Source: Mycteria americana
Taxonomy: Eukaryota > Chordata > Aves > Ciconiiformes > Ciconiidae
DNA: 64,000 nucleotides
Direction of reading: 5' to 3'
NCBI RefSeq assembly: GCF_035582795.1
Contig: NC_134367.1
Location: forward strand, 116,088,062 to 116,152,061
Under the pieces are notes generated by a model. It saw only the letters and a list, made by a program, of their open reading frames with translations, made no database searches and was not told the DNA's origin. The translations under genes were made by a program, and so were the position numbers. The first letter of the stretch is position 1; every line of letters begins with the position of its first letter. Positions 1 to 35,400 of the stretch are shown here, piece by piece.

Positions 1-3000
1 GATTTGCTCTCCAGGCTGGCAAAGCATGTGGGAGCTCTCAGTCCACAGCACAGATGGGTCAGGAGGTGGCATTTGTTGGGAGGAAGCAGTCCTCAGGTCA
101 AGAGGGGGCATTTAGGTTATATATTGACTTTAGCTGTCTTTGTCTGCTGTGTACAGTGTCCCACACTGAGCCATCCTGAAAATGAACATAGCAGCAAGCA
201 CTTTTGTCCTAGACACAAGTTCACAACACAAACAGCTATTAGGCCAGAGTGGTCCACTCCTTTTCAAGGCTGCCTGTATTGCTGAGTCCACAACTGTGGA
301 GCTGTCTGTAGCTATGGAGCCTGCAAAGGACAGTTGTGCTTAGGGAAATCTGCCTGGGAATAGGAAGGGAGCATTTCATCATACAGGCTTATTTTTGACT
401 TGCCTCCACTATGGTATTTGCATTGGTCTGAGAAAGCAGCATCTGTCTTGTTTAGAAGCAATTTGCATGGAGAGATGCTGACATACACTTGCCCATGTGA
501 TGAGGCACATCCAAACCTCAGAGGATGCCTCAACAGCCTCGAGAAGGAAAGCACACGTGTTCTGGAGCAGTCAGCTGCAGGCCTGACCAGTGGGAATCCC
601 AGGCAGCTTCGCTGGGCTGAGAGCATCACTGCTGTCTGTGTTTAGTGGGGATGCTGGAGAACAGGGAATACTCCCTGATTTGGTGTATGGCCTTGGCCAA
701 GCATTTGTGTGAGAGAGCTGTTTTTCCATTGCAACCAGGCCTGCTCTGTCCTGATTCGGGATGCTGTGACCTCTGCAATGGCACTGAAGAAGCCGTGCAT
801 CTTCATGCCTCTGCTTCATTGCCCTGCTGCTTGGAACAGCCCACCCTTCCTCACTATGCCATGGGCAGCAAATAAGCAGAGGGATCTTGATGTTAGTTCT
901 TGTCCTGAAGAGCCATTCTTTCATTAGAAATGCAGTGTTATGAGTAGTTCAGATCTTCTTCCATGTGCACTGCCTGCACGTTAACATTTTGGCAGCACAA
1001 AAGCAGCTGAAAGCCTGTAGTAGTTGTAGCTTTTTGGAAAAAAAAAGTACTGTGCACCCTGAGCACAGCACTGCTGCTGGTCTATCTGCCTCTCCTCGTG
1101 TGACTCCCTGTGTTTAGGGCTGGTGTACACTAAATAATGCATCTTGGCTGATCTCTTTTAACAAGGATGTTTCAAATGCATAACCTGATAAAACCCTATG
1201 AAGGAAACAGAGTTGCTGATCCAAGAACAGTTTTGGCTACAGTTTGGCTACAGCTATCAGATACCAGTTTTGAAAGCCCTGGGGAGAATGATTTTGCACA
1301 TCATGTTAGGTATTTAGAAAGATTTTTATATTCTAGATAAATCCAACAGATCTCTTCTGTAATGCTGAGTGAATCTTATGTCTTCCAGACAAAATCAGTG
1401 AATCCTTTGCCTGGCTGTGCTCGATCCTCCCTCACACCTGGCTGCTTTCACATAGGTAGCAAGCAGCTCTGATAGTTGTTGCTGGTGATCACTAGTAGCT
1501 ACTTCTGCTGGCTGAGACATGCACACAGTCTGTCGATGTTCTTGTCCCTTCTCTGAGCCTCCTTATTTTGTAGGTGCATTTGACCCAGCCTGGTATGTCT
1601 GCTATGCTTTGTCCTAACTGTTGTATCTCTTTGGGTTGTGACCTGCTCTTTCCCGTGCATCTGTTGTGAGTGACTGTGCCATCTCAGTGGTACTGCAATA
1701 CTATGAAATATATATCTGAACACAGAGGAGTGCTAAGAACTTGTGATGGGAGAGCAGGCTGTTCCCAGGAGGCCTCTGGGTGGCAGTCAGAGCTCCTGGG
1801 CAGACCCGTGTGTGATCCCTGCAGTGGCAAAGCCGCTTCTGAGTTATTTAATAGAGCAGCTGGGTGCAGCAAGCTCAAGGGCAAGTCACTGAGCAAACCA
1901 GAGCTGTTCTGAGATCGTCTGCCCAGAGATTAAAGAGTTAGGCACTCTTCCAAGGGCCGATCAGAGCAGGGCATGCCTGATAAATGTACATACATAGTGA
2001 GATGATGATGTTTCATGCAATTAAGAATGGACTGCCCAGTCAGATGAGAACAGCGGGAGCTGTTGGGGTGGGCTTTCTCTCCTGTGAGGACAGGAAAAAT
2101 GAAAAAACAAGGTGCTCCAATTCAATACAGTGGTGCTGAGGTCCCATTTAATGTGCTTCACTGGCAGGGCCTGCACTGGCCTCTTTGAAAAGAGGCTGCA
2201 GTCTGTCTTGAATGGCCATCCCAGGGGGCATGTGCTAGCCAGGACACAAGGCTGTGAGGAGGACTCTGGGTAGCTGCAGGCAGCCAGCCAGGAAGACAAG
2301 GAAAGGTGGACATATCTACTTGCAGGACACTGTTTTCTTCCCTTCGCCTCCCATTTGTCCTGACTGAGGATGCCATCCTGCTCTTGGTAATGTATACCCT
2401 GCCGACACTGGCATTCTTTGCTGTTCCCAGCATGCCATTGCCCTCTGTCCTCCTCCTGCGTAGTGCGGCCAACTTGCTGCTGTGGGGAGAAGGAACCCCT
2501 TCTCAGCATGGGCTTTATATTCCTTTGCTGTTATAACCCTCAAAGACAAAAGGACGAAGAGAGGCAGCTGGTCCTCCAGAATGTCTGAGCTTTGGCCTTG
2601 GGTTCTGTCTGTCTAGAGGCACTTGGAAGGGAGGTGGGATGATGGAGGGGACCAGGAATAGTCACATGGGAAAACAGGCTGGATTTCCTAAGGCAGGCAG
2701 AGCCATAAGCTGTGAAATGCTTTACAGGAAATGAAGGGACATAGCAACCTGGGGAGTTTTGTCTTCCTGTCCCTCATGCTTTGGGATTTCCTTTGGGAAG
2801 GTCACCTCGGAATTGGGATGAGTCAAACCTACTGCAATTTGCAGTAACAGAAGTCTGTTCTGGATCCAGCAGCAGGGCAGATGTGTGCTATTGGTAGCAA
2901 GCTGCTGTCAGCCAGGATGCTGGGGAGCCAAAATGCCCCTCTCATGGCAAGGAGAGGATTGCTGGTCAGCACCAGCACTGTTGTGCTGCACACCACCTTG

Positions 3001-6000
3001 TGTAGCTCAGCTGGGGGACCTGATACACAGTGGGCATTTGGTGGCCCTGGCCCTAGCTCTTTCCTTGGGGACCCCAGGAGGGTGCTGTCATGGCCTTTGG
3101 CTTCTGCATCTTACTGTGTTATACCATTTCAGTGCAGCTTGCTTTACCCCTTCTCGGGCTGCAGCAGCTGCAGTTGCTGGAGGGCAGAGAGGCAAGAGTG
3201 TGCTAGCAAGCCTTGCACGCTCTGTCACACTTTCCCTTGGGGAGGCTCTCAAAGCAGGCTGACATCAGCCTTCATCCCAGTTCATCTTAAAACATGTAAC
3301 TGGCCCACCTACCTGTCCTGATGCCTGAGCTGCAGAGCCTCATGAAGGTCCTGCTGCTGTCCCAGTTCATCGCTCCTGTTTGCTGGCAACAGGGACTTGA
3401 TTTCTAAAAGTGGAGTAGGTCTCTCCTCCCCTCTGCGTGCATCAGTGGTGTCTCGTGCATACATATCACTTAAGGCTCAGGGAGTATCTTGACTTCACAG
3501 AGCTGTGGCTAAGAGCGCATTATCCCCGGGCAGTATCTCACTGCTCGCACCCCGTTTGTGTGCTCTTCCCTTGGCACCTGCTTTGGCCACTATCAGAGGT
3601 GAGCTGTAGGGCTGGACACCCTTCTGATCAGAGGGGGTAAAGCTGCTTTTACAAACTGCTCTTTGAGATAGCCAGTCTGCAGGGCGAGCTGCAGGGCATC
3701 CCCGTCGCCCGGGGTGTCTGGTCCTGGCTGGCTGCCTTCTGCCCTCTAGTGGGAAGCTTTGCAGGAAATAGGTGCTGCACAGCAAGTGAGGAGGGGTGCA
3801 GGAGTGTCCCGTACCTTGTGAGCCCCACTGAACATCTGGCATCTCTCCAGAAGCCCAGTCTCAGAGGTGGATATCACCTTGAAAGGCAAACCTGAGCTGT
3901 CAAAGTCAGGACAAATATTGAGGAGCTGATAAACTGCTGCTATTGAAGGCTTAGCTCACGACTGCACATCTAATAAGGGTGGTAGTGTTGACAAGGATGT
4001 GTGCAGGGCCAGTGCTGGGGAAGGTGGATGTGCTCTAACATTTGTAGGTGGCATGGGAGCTACAGGCCCAGGGAGTCTGGCTGCTGCCACTTGAAGAAAT
4101 CAGCGCAAATGTTAAGGAAAATGATCCTGCCCAGAGAATGAGCTGCCACTCACCAGTGGTCAGTAAGCCAAGCACTGAACAGCCCAGGGTGCCACCAGAA
4201 AAAAGGTACCATGTCTGCTCAAAAGGAGTGTGAGACCTGTTATTAAGGTTTATATCCTGTTAGTGGCAAGATGTACCATTCAAAGAGCCCTCGTTGCTGC
4301 CTCTCTTTACACTCTAGCCTTCACCTTCCATGTATGGTCCCAGTAGAAGTGCTCCTCGGCACTTCTGCCTCCTCAGTGCCTATGTCCTGTGCAAAAAGAT
4401 GTCTGAGGTTCCTTGTTTAAACAGAGCTCAAGCTGCTTCTCTGCCAGGCACCTTTGCCAGTTTGTGGATAATTTTGGGGTAGTTGTGCAGCTCCAGTTTT
4501 GCAGGGTGCTTCTAAAGCTGCTGCTCCCCCAACTGTGTACGGTGTATCCCCAAATCTTTTTACTGAGGCCACAGGTAGGTCAAAATTGTTTTCCTCTCCT
4601 TACTAGTTGCCCTCAGGCTCATGGGCAAAGCACAGGCTCTAACCTGCTCCTCCTGTACTGTGCACAGATGTGTTTTCATCCCATTTTCCTTCCTTCTCTA
4701 CCAGCCTTAGGAGCTGTACCTCTGGCTTGTATTCCCCTGGCATCAGGGGCTTTAGAGGTGTGTGGCGTTCACTGAAACGTCGGCCTTGAAATTCAACAGT
4801 AAAACTAGCCATTGTGTGTGTCATCTGTGAGTAGCAGTCACCTGTTGGGACAGGAGGTTGGATGAATTTGCAAACAACAGCTGGAGCCAGTGCTTTGCTG
4901 CTGGCACTGAATTTCACAAAATGCATGTGTTACAGGAGCTTTGCTTTTCAAGATGAACTCACAGGCCAGGTTGGTGACAGTGTTATAAGTGTTTCGTCAG
5001 ACTTCAGAGCAAAAACTCCAAATTCGCCATTTAAATAGAGAGGAAGGAAACAGCTGAGAAGCTGCAACCTGAAGCGGAAAAAAAAAAGGAAAAAATGTGC
5101 GTAGAATGATGCTTTGGGGTGTTTTCAAAGTATGACTTCAGTGTCTAAGAACATACTCTAGAAAATTTCACCTTTGAGGTTTTAATGCTATCAGATAGTT
5201 AACTCAATGAGTTCCTGGGTTTGCTCCTTTCTCTCCTCCCCCGCCCTCCCAATCTTATTTTGATGTAATTGCTTGCAGTTCAGAATCCCAACTTTGAAAG
5301 TCAGTGCTTGCTTAGCTGAGGTGAGTGAGAGTGTGTGTCTGTGTGCATGTGTGTTGGTACACACGTGTGCATGCTCTTTAGCCGGGAGTGGTGCTGTTGG
5401 GATGCATGCGTTTGTGCGTGTGCTCCTTTATGTTACCCTCATCTTAGCTGGGGGTGGTGACAGTGAGCGGTGTGTGAATGTGTGTATGCGTACATGTACT
5501 CCTGTTGTTACCTCCTCGGCCAGCAGCGGTGGTGGGGTGTGTGCTCCTGCTTGGTAGCAGGTTGAATAAGGAGGTAGAGCGGAGTGAGTGAAAAGTAGGA
5601 GCTACTTTATTTTGTTGCATGTTTAAAAGGCTATGATCAAGAAAGGGGATTTTTGGCTGACTGACCATCCCAGTTAGTGATGGAAAGAAGGCAGCATTTT
5701 TGAAGATAATACCAGGAAATGGTGAGTACCTCTCACCAGTGAATGACCAGTAGTGGAGTGTAGGAGTACTGCAGTTTCAGGAGGCTGTCAGACTGTCCTG
5801 TTGGAGCTCATTTTCGTTGTTGTTGTCAGTCACTGTTGCTGTCAGAGTGTTACACAGTCATGTTCACCACAACTCGATATAGAGGAAGTCCTTGCAGTAG
5901 TTCCACAGCTCAAGAGCAGTTGGTACTTACCCTGTTTAATTATATGAGCAAGTAGATCCAGATTTATAACTTATCTACCAAAATGTTCAGTGACTTGCGG

Positions 6001-8603
6001 GGATCACACAGTGATGAGTTCTGGGCAAGACCATGGGGTAGTTGCCATGAGATTTGGCTGAAGTGTTCGGTGGGGCATACCGTTCTGATCACTGTGGATC
6101 GATCCTGTCCTATAGAGATCTGCAGGGATTAGTGTGAGACCCACTGCTGTGCAGTACTGGCACTAAACACCTAGCAGTGACACAAATCTGGGTGATGCAG
6201 GGATTGGTTAAGTAACAGATCAAAAGAGGGTCATCAGGGACAGCCAAGCTGCTAAGGAGCACCTTTTTAAAAATTGTGTGCTGTTGTGCTGCAAATAAGT
6301 ACATTTAGACTCCAGAACATGCGTGCTAATCCCTGTGGGAAGGCTAGTAGTGTTTTAGAAAGCACTGTTTTGAGAAGGAGTTGGAGTTGCAGGGTACAAG
6401 CTATACGTGAGCTAGTGAGATCTTTGCTGCAGCGGGGGAAGAGCAGAGGGTGGAAGGGGGTAACCACCTTCCTGCATGTGGTATGGGAAGGACCAGGGGC
6501 AGAGTACAGGATCTCCCACTGTGTAAAAGAGATCTTGAAAACTGGAGAGGGGTAGAAGAAAGAAGCTTTAAAGTGTCTTACCGGAGATAAAAGAGCTGCC
6601 CAAGTGGGCGGAGCTGATCAGTATGGGTGTACTCTTCCCCGAGGGAAAATACCAGGTACCAAGACTCCTGAGTGCCTCAGAGAGGAGCATGAAGAGCTAA
6701 TGAGTGGACTAGTTTGGATAAGGAATGTTTTTACAGCAAGAACAACTGCCAGGTAGAATTATAATCTTTCAATATCCTCAAATTAAGACTGGATATATCC
6801 TTATGGAATTTTTAATCTTTTGGGGATAACTTTTCCATGCAGGTAACTATCACGACTAAATCAGTGCTTGTATGGAAAATTTGAGTAGATGTTCTGTCCT
6901 TGGCTTACACATTCAAGCCTCATTCCTCTCTGTGGCTTGTCTAGGGACTAGGGACAGTCAAAGTTAGCACTGGTTAGTGATGGCGTTAGCTAAACTTAGC
7001 CTCTTTGCAAGCTTTTCCTTAGTACATCTGGTGTAGTTGCTGTACCCATCTTTCTGGCTTTCTGGCTCAGTCCTGTCCCCTCTGCCCTAGAGGTGGCCTC
7101 CCTGTCTTTGGCCACGCTCCCCACAGCTCACTCCTAACCTTGCCTAAGTATTTCTTGGGAGCAAGAAGCCTGCCCTAGATTATAAGATTTCTCCCTTCCT
7201 ACAAGCAGAGGCTCAGAGGGTAAGGCTGGCCAGAGATGGGATCACTGATTGCAGTGCTGGGGTGCACAGGGTACAAGGGCTTAGGGGGCTATAGCCCTGG
7301 GCTTTGGCTGAAGCAATGCAGGCCATCTGGCAAAGAGGCAGGCAGAGCTTGCCTGCACTCCCAGCTTCCTCGCTTCTGGTCTTCACCATGCCCTGCTATC
7401 CAACGTCAAAGGACAGAGCAGCAGGGTTGTAGTCACAGTCCCGTAAACCTTCTGCACAAGCTAAAATAAATCTAGCAAGGAGAGCAGGGATGTGGTAGGA
7501 GGTGAGTGCTTGCTAGGCCCTAAACCTGTCCTGCAGTATGGCGGTCTGTCCTTCCCTTTCCAGAATTGTTCCACCTCTGGGCTGTAGTACACTGTTGCTG
7601 TACGTTAGCATAGCAAGAGCAGTCTTTTTTCCTTCTAAAAAACAAAAAGAAAAAAGAAAAAAGCAGGGGGGAATAGATTTGGCCCTCAGACAGCACAGTG
7701 TATCAGTCAGAATGGTATTTGGTAGTGGCCCATCTGTTCTCCAGGAAGGGTGGCCTAAATCTCAGGCACAGCACATGGGTATCCGCAGAAGTCCTGGGTA
7801 CCACTGGCTGCAGCAATGCAGATATTGAGCGTGGAACACAGGGGCTAGCTTGCAAAACTGGAGTGCCGGTGTTGCTTGTTGTACAAGTGTCTGGCCTGTG
7901 CTCCCTGACACATAGTTCCTTGCAAATAGTCTCCATGGGAGTCCTGCTTGCAGGCTCCTAGGCAGGAGGTCGGGATGGCTGGCTGTCTCACAGGCACTGA
8001 CTAATCCTTCAAGCAGCAAAAGTAGCTCTTTTCACTCAGCCTCAGGCTCCTTCGTGGGTTTTTCCTGGAAGTACCACTTACCATGCTGAGTCCCAAGGAT
8101 TTGAGGTTGTCAAGGTGGCTCTGCTGTATGAGGCTTCCTGCTGGGCTGCTGCCTCCTAGCTTCCCAAATCAGCTCTGTGTGGTACTGCACAAGAGAAGAG
8201 CTGAGTTGTGATGTTTGCATGGGAACATTTGCTTTAACTAAGTCCAGGATAAGAGTGGATTTAAGTGCTTTGGTTTATAAATAGACAGCACTGTGGCCAA
8301 GGTAGATTTAAGCAGAGCTGGCAACAGCCCTACTTGGGAAGGGATCTCTTTACCACATGGCCTGCTGTTGGACTTCCTGTCGCATGCTAATCCCTTAAGC
8401 CTGCTTTAGCTCTGTTAATTTTCCTTCTTTCCTTTTTTCCCCAATGGGCTGCCTCGGTGGCGCGTGAATGCCAGTGTTCCTTGGCCAAGCTTATGCCTGC
8501 GGCTGGGCCAAGCATCCAGGCTGCCTTCCGAGCACCGGGTACCATGTGGCAGGGCCCCAGGGATGGTGGTGCCTGAATGTGTCCCATTCTCTCTGTCTTA
8601 CAG
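1..8603 (+). other. PACS intron 1 (partial): no exon recognised
   Basis: No CpG island and no match to the PACS first exon (the MNLFATWEVD-type segment) was found, so the promoter lies further left. Open frames here are short and match no family known to me. A GT-rich tandem region at 5320-5545 is listed separately. An A-rich run lies at 7637-7667. Nothing else is supported. Confidence 0.7.
5320..5545. repeat. GT-rich degenerate tandem repeat, about 80-bp unit, three copies
   Basis: Three successive blocks share a GTGTGTG-rich part followed by a segment resembling TTAGCYGGGRGTGGTG, and CTCCT plus GTTACC recur in copies two and three. The purine-pyrimidine alternation (GTGTGCATGCG) could adopt Z-form DNA. 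Copies are diverged, and the unit length is estimated by eye. Confidence 0.5.
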
Positions 8604-30751
<22,148 letters not shown>

Positions 30752-31530
30752 GATGTGGGGGCAGCCCTGGGATGGAGCTGCGGAGGGTCGCAGGAGGAGA
30801 CAGGGAGATGGAGAGACGGACACGCTCTTGTCCCCTCTCTTCTGCGGCCCAGCCCCTGCCGGCTCTGCAGAGGGAGATACCACCCGCACCGCTCCCTGTG
30901 GGCCAAGACCCGTGAAGGTGAGGCCAGTGAGACCGGGTCCGCGCACCCTCCAACACCAGCCAGGGCACCATGCCATCTGCCTCCCATGACCCCCAACAGC
31001 AGCCTGGGACAAGGGTTGGCACCAGCCAGCAGGGACCCAGAAAGGGCTCTGGGCCCCGCTCTCCCCAGATGTGCCTGCCAGGCCAGTTCCCCAGCCAGCC
31101 GGGGCCCCAGCTGGGCTGGGCCCAGGCAGGTTCTCCAGCGCTGGAGCCAGCAGGATTGCTGGGAGTGGGGGGGGGGGGCAGGTGCTGAGCAGGGCCCACC
31201 AACCCTGTACCACCCCTTGCCAGCCCCGCTCTGCCAGCCTCACACTGCTGTGCCTGGCCCTGCCCTGCGAGGCTGAGCCTCAGCAGCTTTTCTAGTCCCA
31301 CTGCAGCCCTGCTGCTGAGGCTGGCATAGCGCTGAGGCTGTCCCCAGGCTGCTGGGGGTCACCCTCATCTCCCCATCCCTTCCCAACCAGCCCTGCCCCA
31401 TCGTGCTGCCAGCTGGAGGTGTGGCATGGGGGCACCTGGGTTTTTTTTTTTACAAGATTCTATTTTTTTTAAATTTATTGTACGGTTACTTTTCGGGATT
31501 AATTTTAATAAATTAATGCTGGTACCATTA
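30752..31530 (+). terminator. PACS 3'UTR and polyadenylation signal
   Basis: About 780 nt of GC-rich 3'UTR follow the stop and end in an abruptly AT-rich stretch at 31441-31520. AATAAA lies at 31507-31512. No other complete hexamer was seen between the stop and this point. The end lies only about 200 bp from the 3' end of the opposing cullin gene. Confidence 0.8.
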
Positions 31531-31754
31531 TGGCAGGGGGGTGTGTGTCCCTCGATGCCTGAGGGCATGGCCCAGCACAGCTGGGTGAGAACAAATGGGG
31601 GCAGGGTATGACTACTACCAATCACTCCAGCAAGCACAGCTGTCAGGGCTGCCTGGGCACAGCAAGCAGTGGTATGACCTGGCCCCACTCCCAGCCATGG
31701 GTGAGATGAGCTCTCCAACAGACAACAAACTGGGACTGGGTGGAGTTTGGCTCG

Positions 31755-31760
31755 TTTATT
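31755..31760 (-). terminator. CUL7: CUL7 polyadenylation signal
   Basis: TTTATT on the plus strand is AATAAA on the minus strand, 79 nt after the CUL7 stop codon. The 3'UTR is therefore only about 100 nt. The opposing PACS signal is at 31507, so the two transcripts converge without overlapping by about 200 bp. Confidence 0.8.
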
Positions 31761-31838
31761 TAAAATAAAACCCACAAATACTCAGGAAGAGACAGACTGG
31801 ACCAAGCCTGTGTTCTCCCAGCCCAGTCAAGTCCTTGT

Positions 31839-32405
31839 CTACCTGAAGGTAGAAAAAGTCTGTCTCCTTTCGGCAGAGGCTGGGCTTGCTGCTGTCTTGA
31901 TCTCTACAGTCTGGAAGGCAACCTGGGGCTGGACCTGGGAGGCAGGGGGTGTTGTGGGCTCAGCAGAGATGTATTCCAAGACATGAGGCCTCTCCTCCTG
32001 GCGCCGGAGATAGCCCTGGTTCAGCAGGTGCAGGACGCAGGACAGCACATCCACGCTGTGGCAGCAGAAGCTCAGGAACTGCAGCCCTGGACTCAACTCA
32101 CCCTTCTGACAGGCATCAATCACCTACAGCAGCAAGGGAACCCCACACTGTAGTGTGCCACAGCATCCAGGTGGCCCCTCTCTCCCCTCAAGCCCTCCAT
32201 ACCCTAAACACCAGGTTGTCAATGTGAAGCTGCTTCTCCACCTTGAGGATGCGGGTGATGAGGCAGCAGAGGATGTTCCTCTTCCTTTCCAGGGCGCTGA
32301 GCTCAGCCCTCTCTGCCCGCAGGTACCTCTGCCGGGGCAGCAGCCTCAGGTGGCGGCCAGAGGCATGGGCCAGGGCTGCCTGGTTCAGCCGCAGTGCACC
32401 TGGAG
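31839..32405 (-). other. CUL7: CUL7 C-terminal winged-helix exons with neddylation-type site
   Basis: Exon 32405-32203 encodes [16 protein letters not shown] and [24 protein letters not shown] marks the conserved cullin neddylation-type lysine, at about residue 1869. The last exon (32123-31839) encodes [20 protein letters not shown] and ends RRQTFSTFR followed by a stop at 31841-31839. CUL7 ends in FSTFR as I recall it, whereas CUL9 continues into a RING-IBR-RING module; no such module is present here. The acceptor at 32406 was chosen on phase and homology; alternatives exist slightly upstream. Confidence 0.78.
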
Positions 32406-35400
32406 CTAGCACCCGGCCCAGGGTCAGCCAAGCCCCAAGCTGGGCCCTGAAGGAGCCCCAGGACACACGGGGGGCTGTTGGACCCAACCCTGGGCCTCCC
32501 GCTGCTGCCTGCACAGGTGTCAGCCCCATCCCTGACCCCACACATGGCCCCAAGCAACAGCCACACGCACAACCCCACACACAGACCTGAGACCCAGCCA
32601 CCCACGCTGACCCTCACCCCACGCATGGCCCCAAGCCCTAGCCCCACACGCCACCCCCAGCCCTACACACAGCCTCAGGCCCCAACTTGACACACAGACC
32701 TGCGCCCCGAGCACCCACAGACAGACTCACCCCAGCCCCCTCGTTTCCCCTACAAGCTCATGCAACCCCTACCCCAGCACCCACTTGGGGCTCAGACCAG
32801 CACCTCCCCAGGGGTGCCCCAGCCCCACACTCACCTCCCGACATGCAGCTCCACACCAGGACGCCCTCGCCGTGGGTCAGCGGTGTCAGTGCCTGGTGCA
32901 CCAGGTCAGCAGGGAGCCCCGTAGCCTGCAGCAGGGCCTCCACAGCCACCTCCTGCAGGAGGGCACGGGAGGGGAGTGGCCAGCCAAGACCCACCAGCCA
33001 CATGCCCAGCCAAACAAGGGGGGGCCCGTGCCCCAAACACCACTGGAGATGCCACCGGAAGGGAGGCCATGGCCCTGCTACACTCCAGCATCCGCTGCCT
33101 CCCTCACCCTCCCGCAACCCCAGCTCCTACCTCAGCGCTGTTGAAGCACAGCAGGATGTACATCTGCAGCGTGGACACGTGGAGGACGCAGTCTCCAAAC
33201 TGCAGTTCAGCATGGCCCAGCCACGTCCACTGCAACCGCCGGGGCTTCGTGCACTCCCAGCCCAGCTGGCTCTGGCCTGCCAGAGACAGCATCAGCGCAA
33301 GGGCTGGGGGCCAGCCCCGACGGGCACTCCCAGCACTCCTGACACTTCTGGCTGAGCCGCTGCGGAGGGCCTGGGCCCCAGCGAGACCACCCACGCACGC
33401 CCACTGCCGCGACACTCACTCCGCCTGCAGAAGTCGGCAAACTCATCCAGGGGAGAGCTCAGGGCCGCCGAGAAAAACCTCCCAGGTTCATCCATGTAGC
33501 AGGACGGGGAAACGGGCCAGCAGCGCGGGGCCAAGGCCAGCACCTTCACCTCCGGCACATCCGCCACCGAAGCCGTCCCCAGTGCCTGGGCACGTGGACA
33601 CAACAGCGGCTCAGGACAGGCCCCAGGATCCCTGTGAGGAACGTGGGCGGCCCCCAGCCTCCTCACCCCACCTGCACGCTCACCTCGTCCAGGCCCATGT
33701 CTAGCTCCAGCAGCCGCTTGTCCTGCTCCTGCAGCTGGAAGAGGTAAAACTGCTGCTGGAGCTCCTCCGACTCAGCCAAGTTGCTCAGCATCTCTTGGGG
33801 GAAGCGGCTGGGGAAGCACAGCCCGATCTGGTCCACAATGGCTCCTTCCAGCCAAGACGGCCCTTGCGCCAGGAGCCGGTCCCCCAGGTAGTGCCTGCCA
33901 CAGCCACCAGCGTCAGGTCAGGGGCTGGCCTGAGCCCCGTGGCCATCAGCCACCCGCCAGGAGACAGAGACGGCCCCGGCCCTGGCCTCACCCCAAGGCG
34001 CACAGGCCCGGCAGCACCTGTCTCCCCTCCCTGTCGCCAGCAGCAAATGTGCCTCCGCAGACTGGCAGCGCCCATGGGCCCTCACAGCCTTTCCCTCCAC
34101 ATGCCGGAGCCGGGAAAAGCAAAGCAGGAGCACCGCTGCCACGCCAGGCCAGGCTCAGCCACGGCCTCAGCACCTCCCGCGCCACACCACACCACGCCGC
34201 ACCAGGCCCTCTGGTCCCGTGGAGACACGGCACCCCTCACCGGTAGAAGTGCTCGAAGGTGTGGGCGAGCTCCAGGCCACTGAAGACGATGAAGGGCTCC
34301 AGGATCTGCTGCAGCCGCTGCAGCGGCCCTGCGCTGCCCACAGCCCCATGGAGCTCCTGAATCTGCCCATCAAGGTAGCGGGCAAACTGCTCACTCACCT
34401 GCAGAGGGACAGGGCTGGCTGTGGAGGGGGCTCACCGGGTGGCTGCAGGGCCAGGCTGGGGGAACGCCCCTGGGGGAACGCCAGCTGGGAAACCCTGGGG
34501 CTCTCAGGCAGGGGCCGAGGGTGCCCAGGCACCAGCCTGAGACAGAAGGGCACCGGGGTTGGGGCCGCGCCATGACAAGCGTCATGCACCCGCAGTTGGG
34601 CACCATCCAGGGCCACCGCAGGGCAGGGCTCCATGGCTCGGTGGGGGACCAGGACATGGCCCACCCCGAGCTCGCCCCCGAGGCCAGGGCAGCCTCCCCA
34701 GCCTGCGCCCGGGGCCCCGGTGCTGGTGCCGGTGCCACGCTCTCTCGACTCACGTGCAGGGTGGTAAGGAAGGAGAGCTGAAGCAAAGCCCCAGCGAAGC
34801 CCTGGCCCAGGGCCAGCACAAAGGCAGCCTGCTGCCCAAAGAGCTCCTCTGTGGCACCACGCAGGCGCTGGTACAGCCCGCAGTATCGCTCCACAAGGTC
34901 CGGCGCCTGCCCTGCCGCCTCCAGGAACCGCTGCACCTGTGGGACGCAGCACGAGAGGGGTGAGCCTCACAGTGGGACGTGCCCCGCGGCCCACGGGAAC
35001 ATCCGCAGCCCCAGCCCCACTCTGCCGACACCAACTGCCCGGGCCCTGGCCAGGGGCCGAATAGAGGCCCCAGGGCTGAGTACAGGCCCCGGTGCTGCCG
35101 CGGGATACCGAGAGCTTGGCAGAGGCACGAGCGCAGCCCCGAGGGCTGGGCAGGGGCAGCGGGGGCAGGACAGAAGCGCAGCAGCAGCCCCGCAGGAAAT
35201 AAGTAGCCCGACACTGTACCTGTCCCCCAGCCTGCAGCACCAGCCTGGGCACAGGGCCAGGCTGGCGCCTGAGCCCCGCCAGGGTGGCAAGTGCAGCAGG
35301 GCTGTCCCCACACCCCTCTGGGCCCCGCGGAGGCCAGGTACAGCCCCGCACCTTCCCCACGCTCCCAGGGCACCGCCAGGCCCCGCTCCCCGCTACACCT

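Noticed and set aside
2021-2509. 162-aa minus-strand open frame left of PACS exon 2
   Set aside because: Unrecognised sequence without splice or promoter support; consistent with chance.
1-8603. PACS first exon inside the window
   Set aside because: No segment resembling the MNLFATWEVD exon and no CpG island were found, so it is presumed to lie further left.
31520-31838. Possible RBR (RING-IBR-RING) exons after the cullin domain, as in CUL9
   Set aside because: The frame stops at 31839 after FSTFR and a poly(A) signal follows within 80 bp. No Cys/His-rich segment was seen before the opposing PACS gene.
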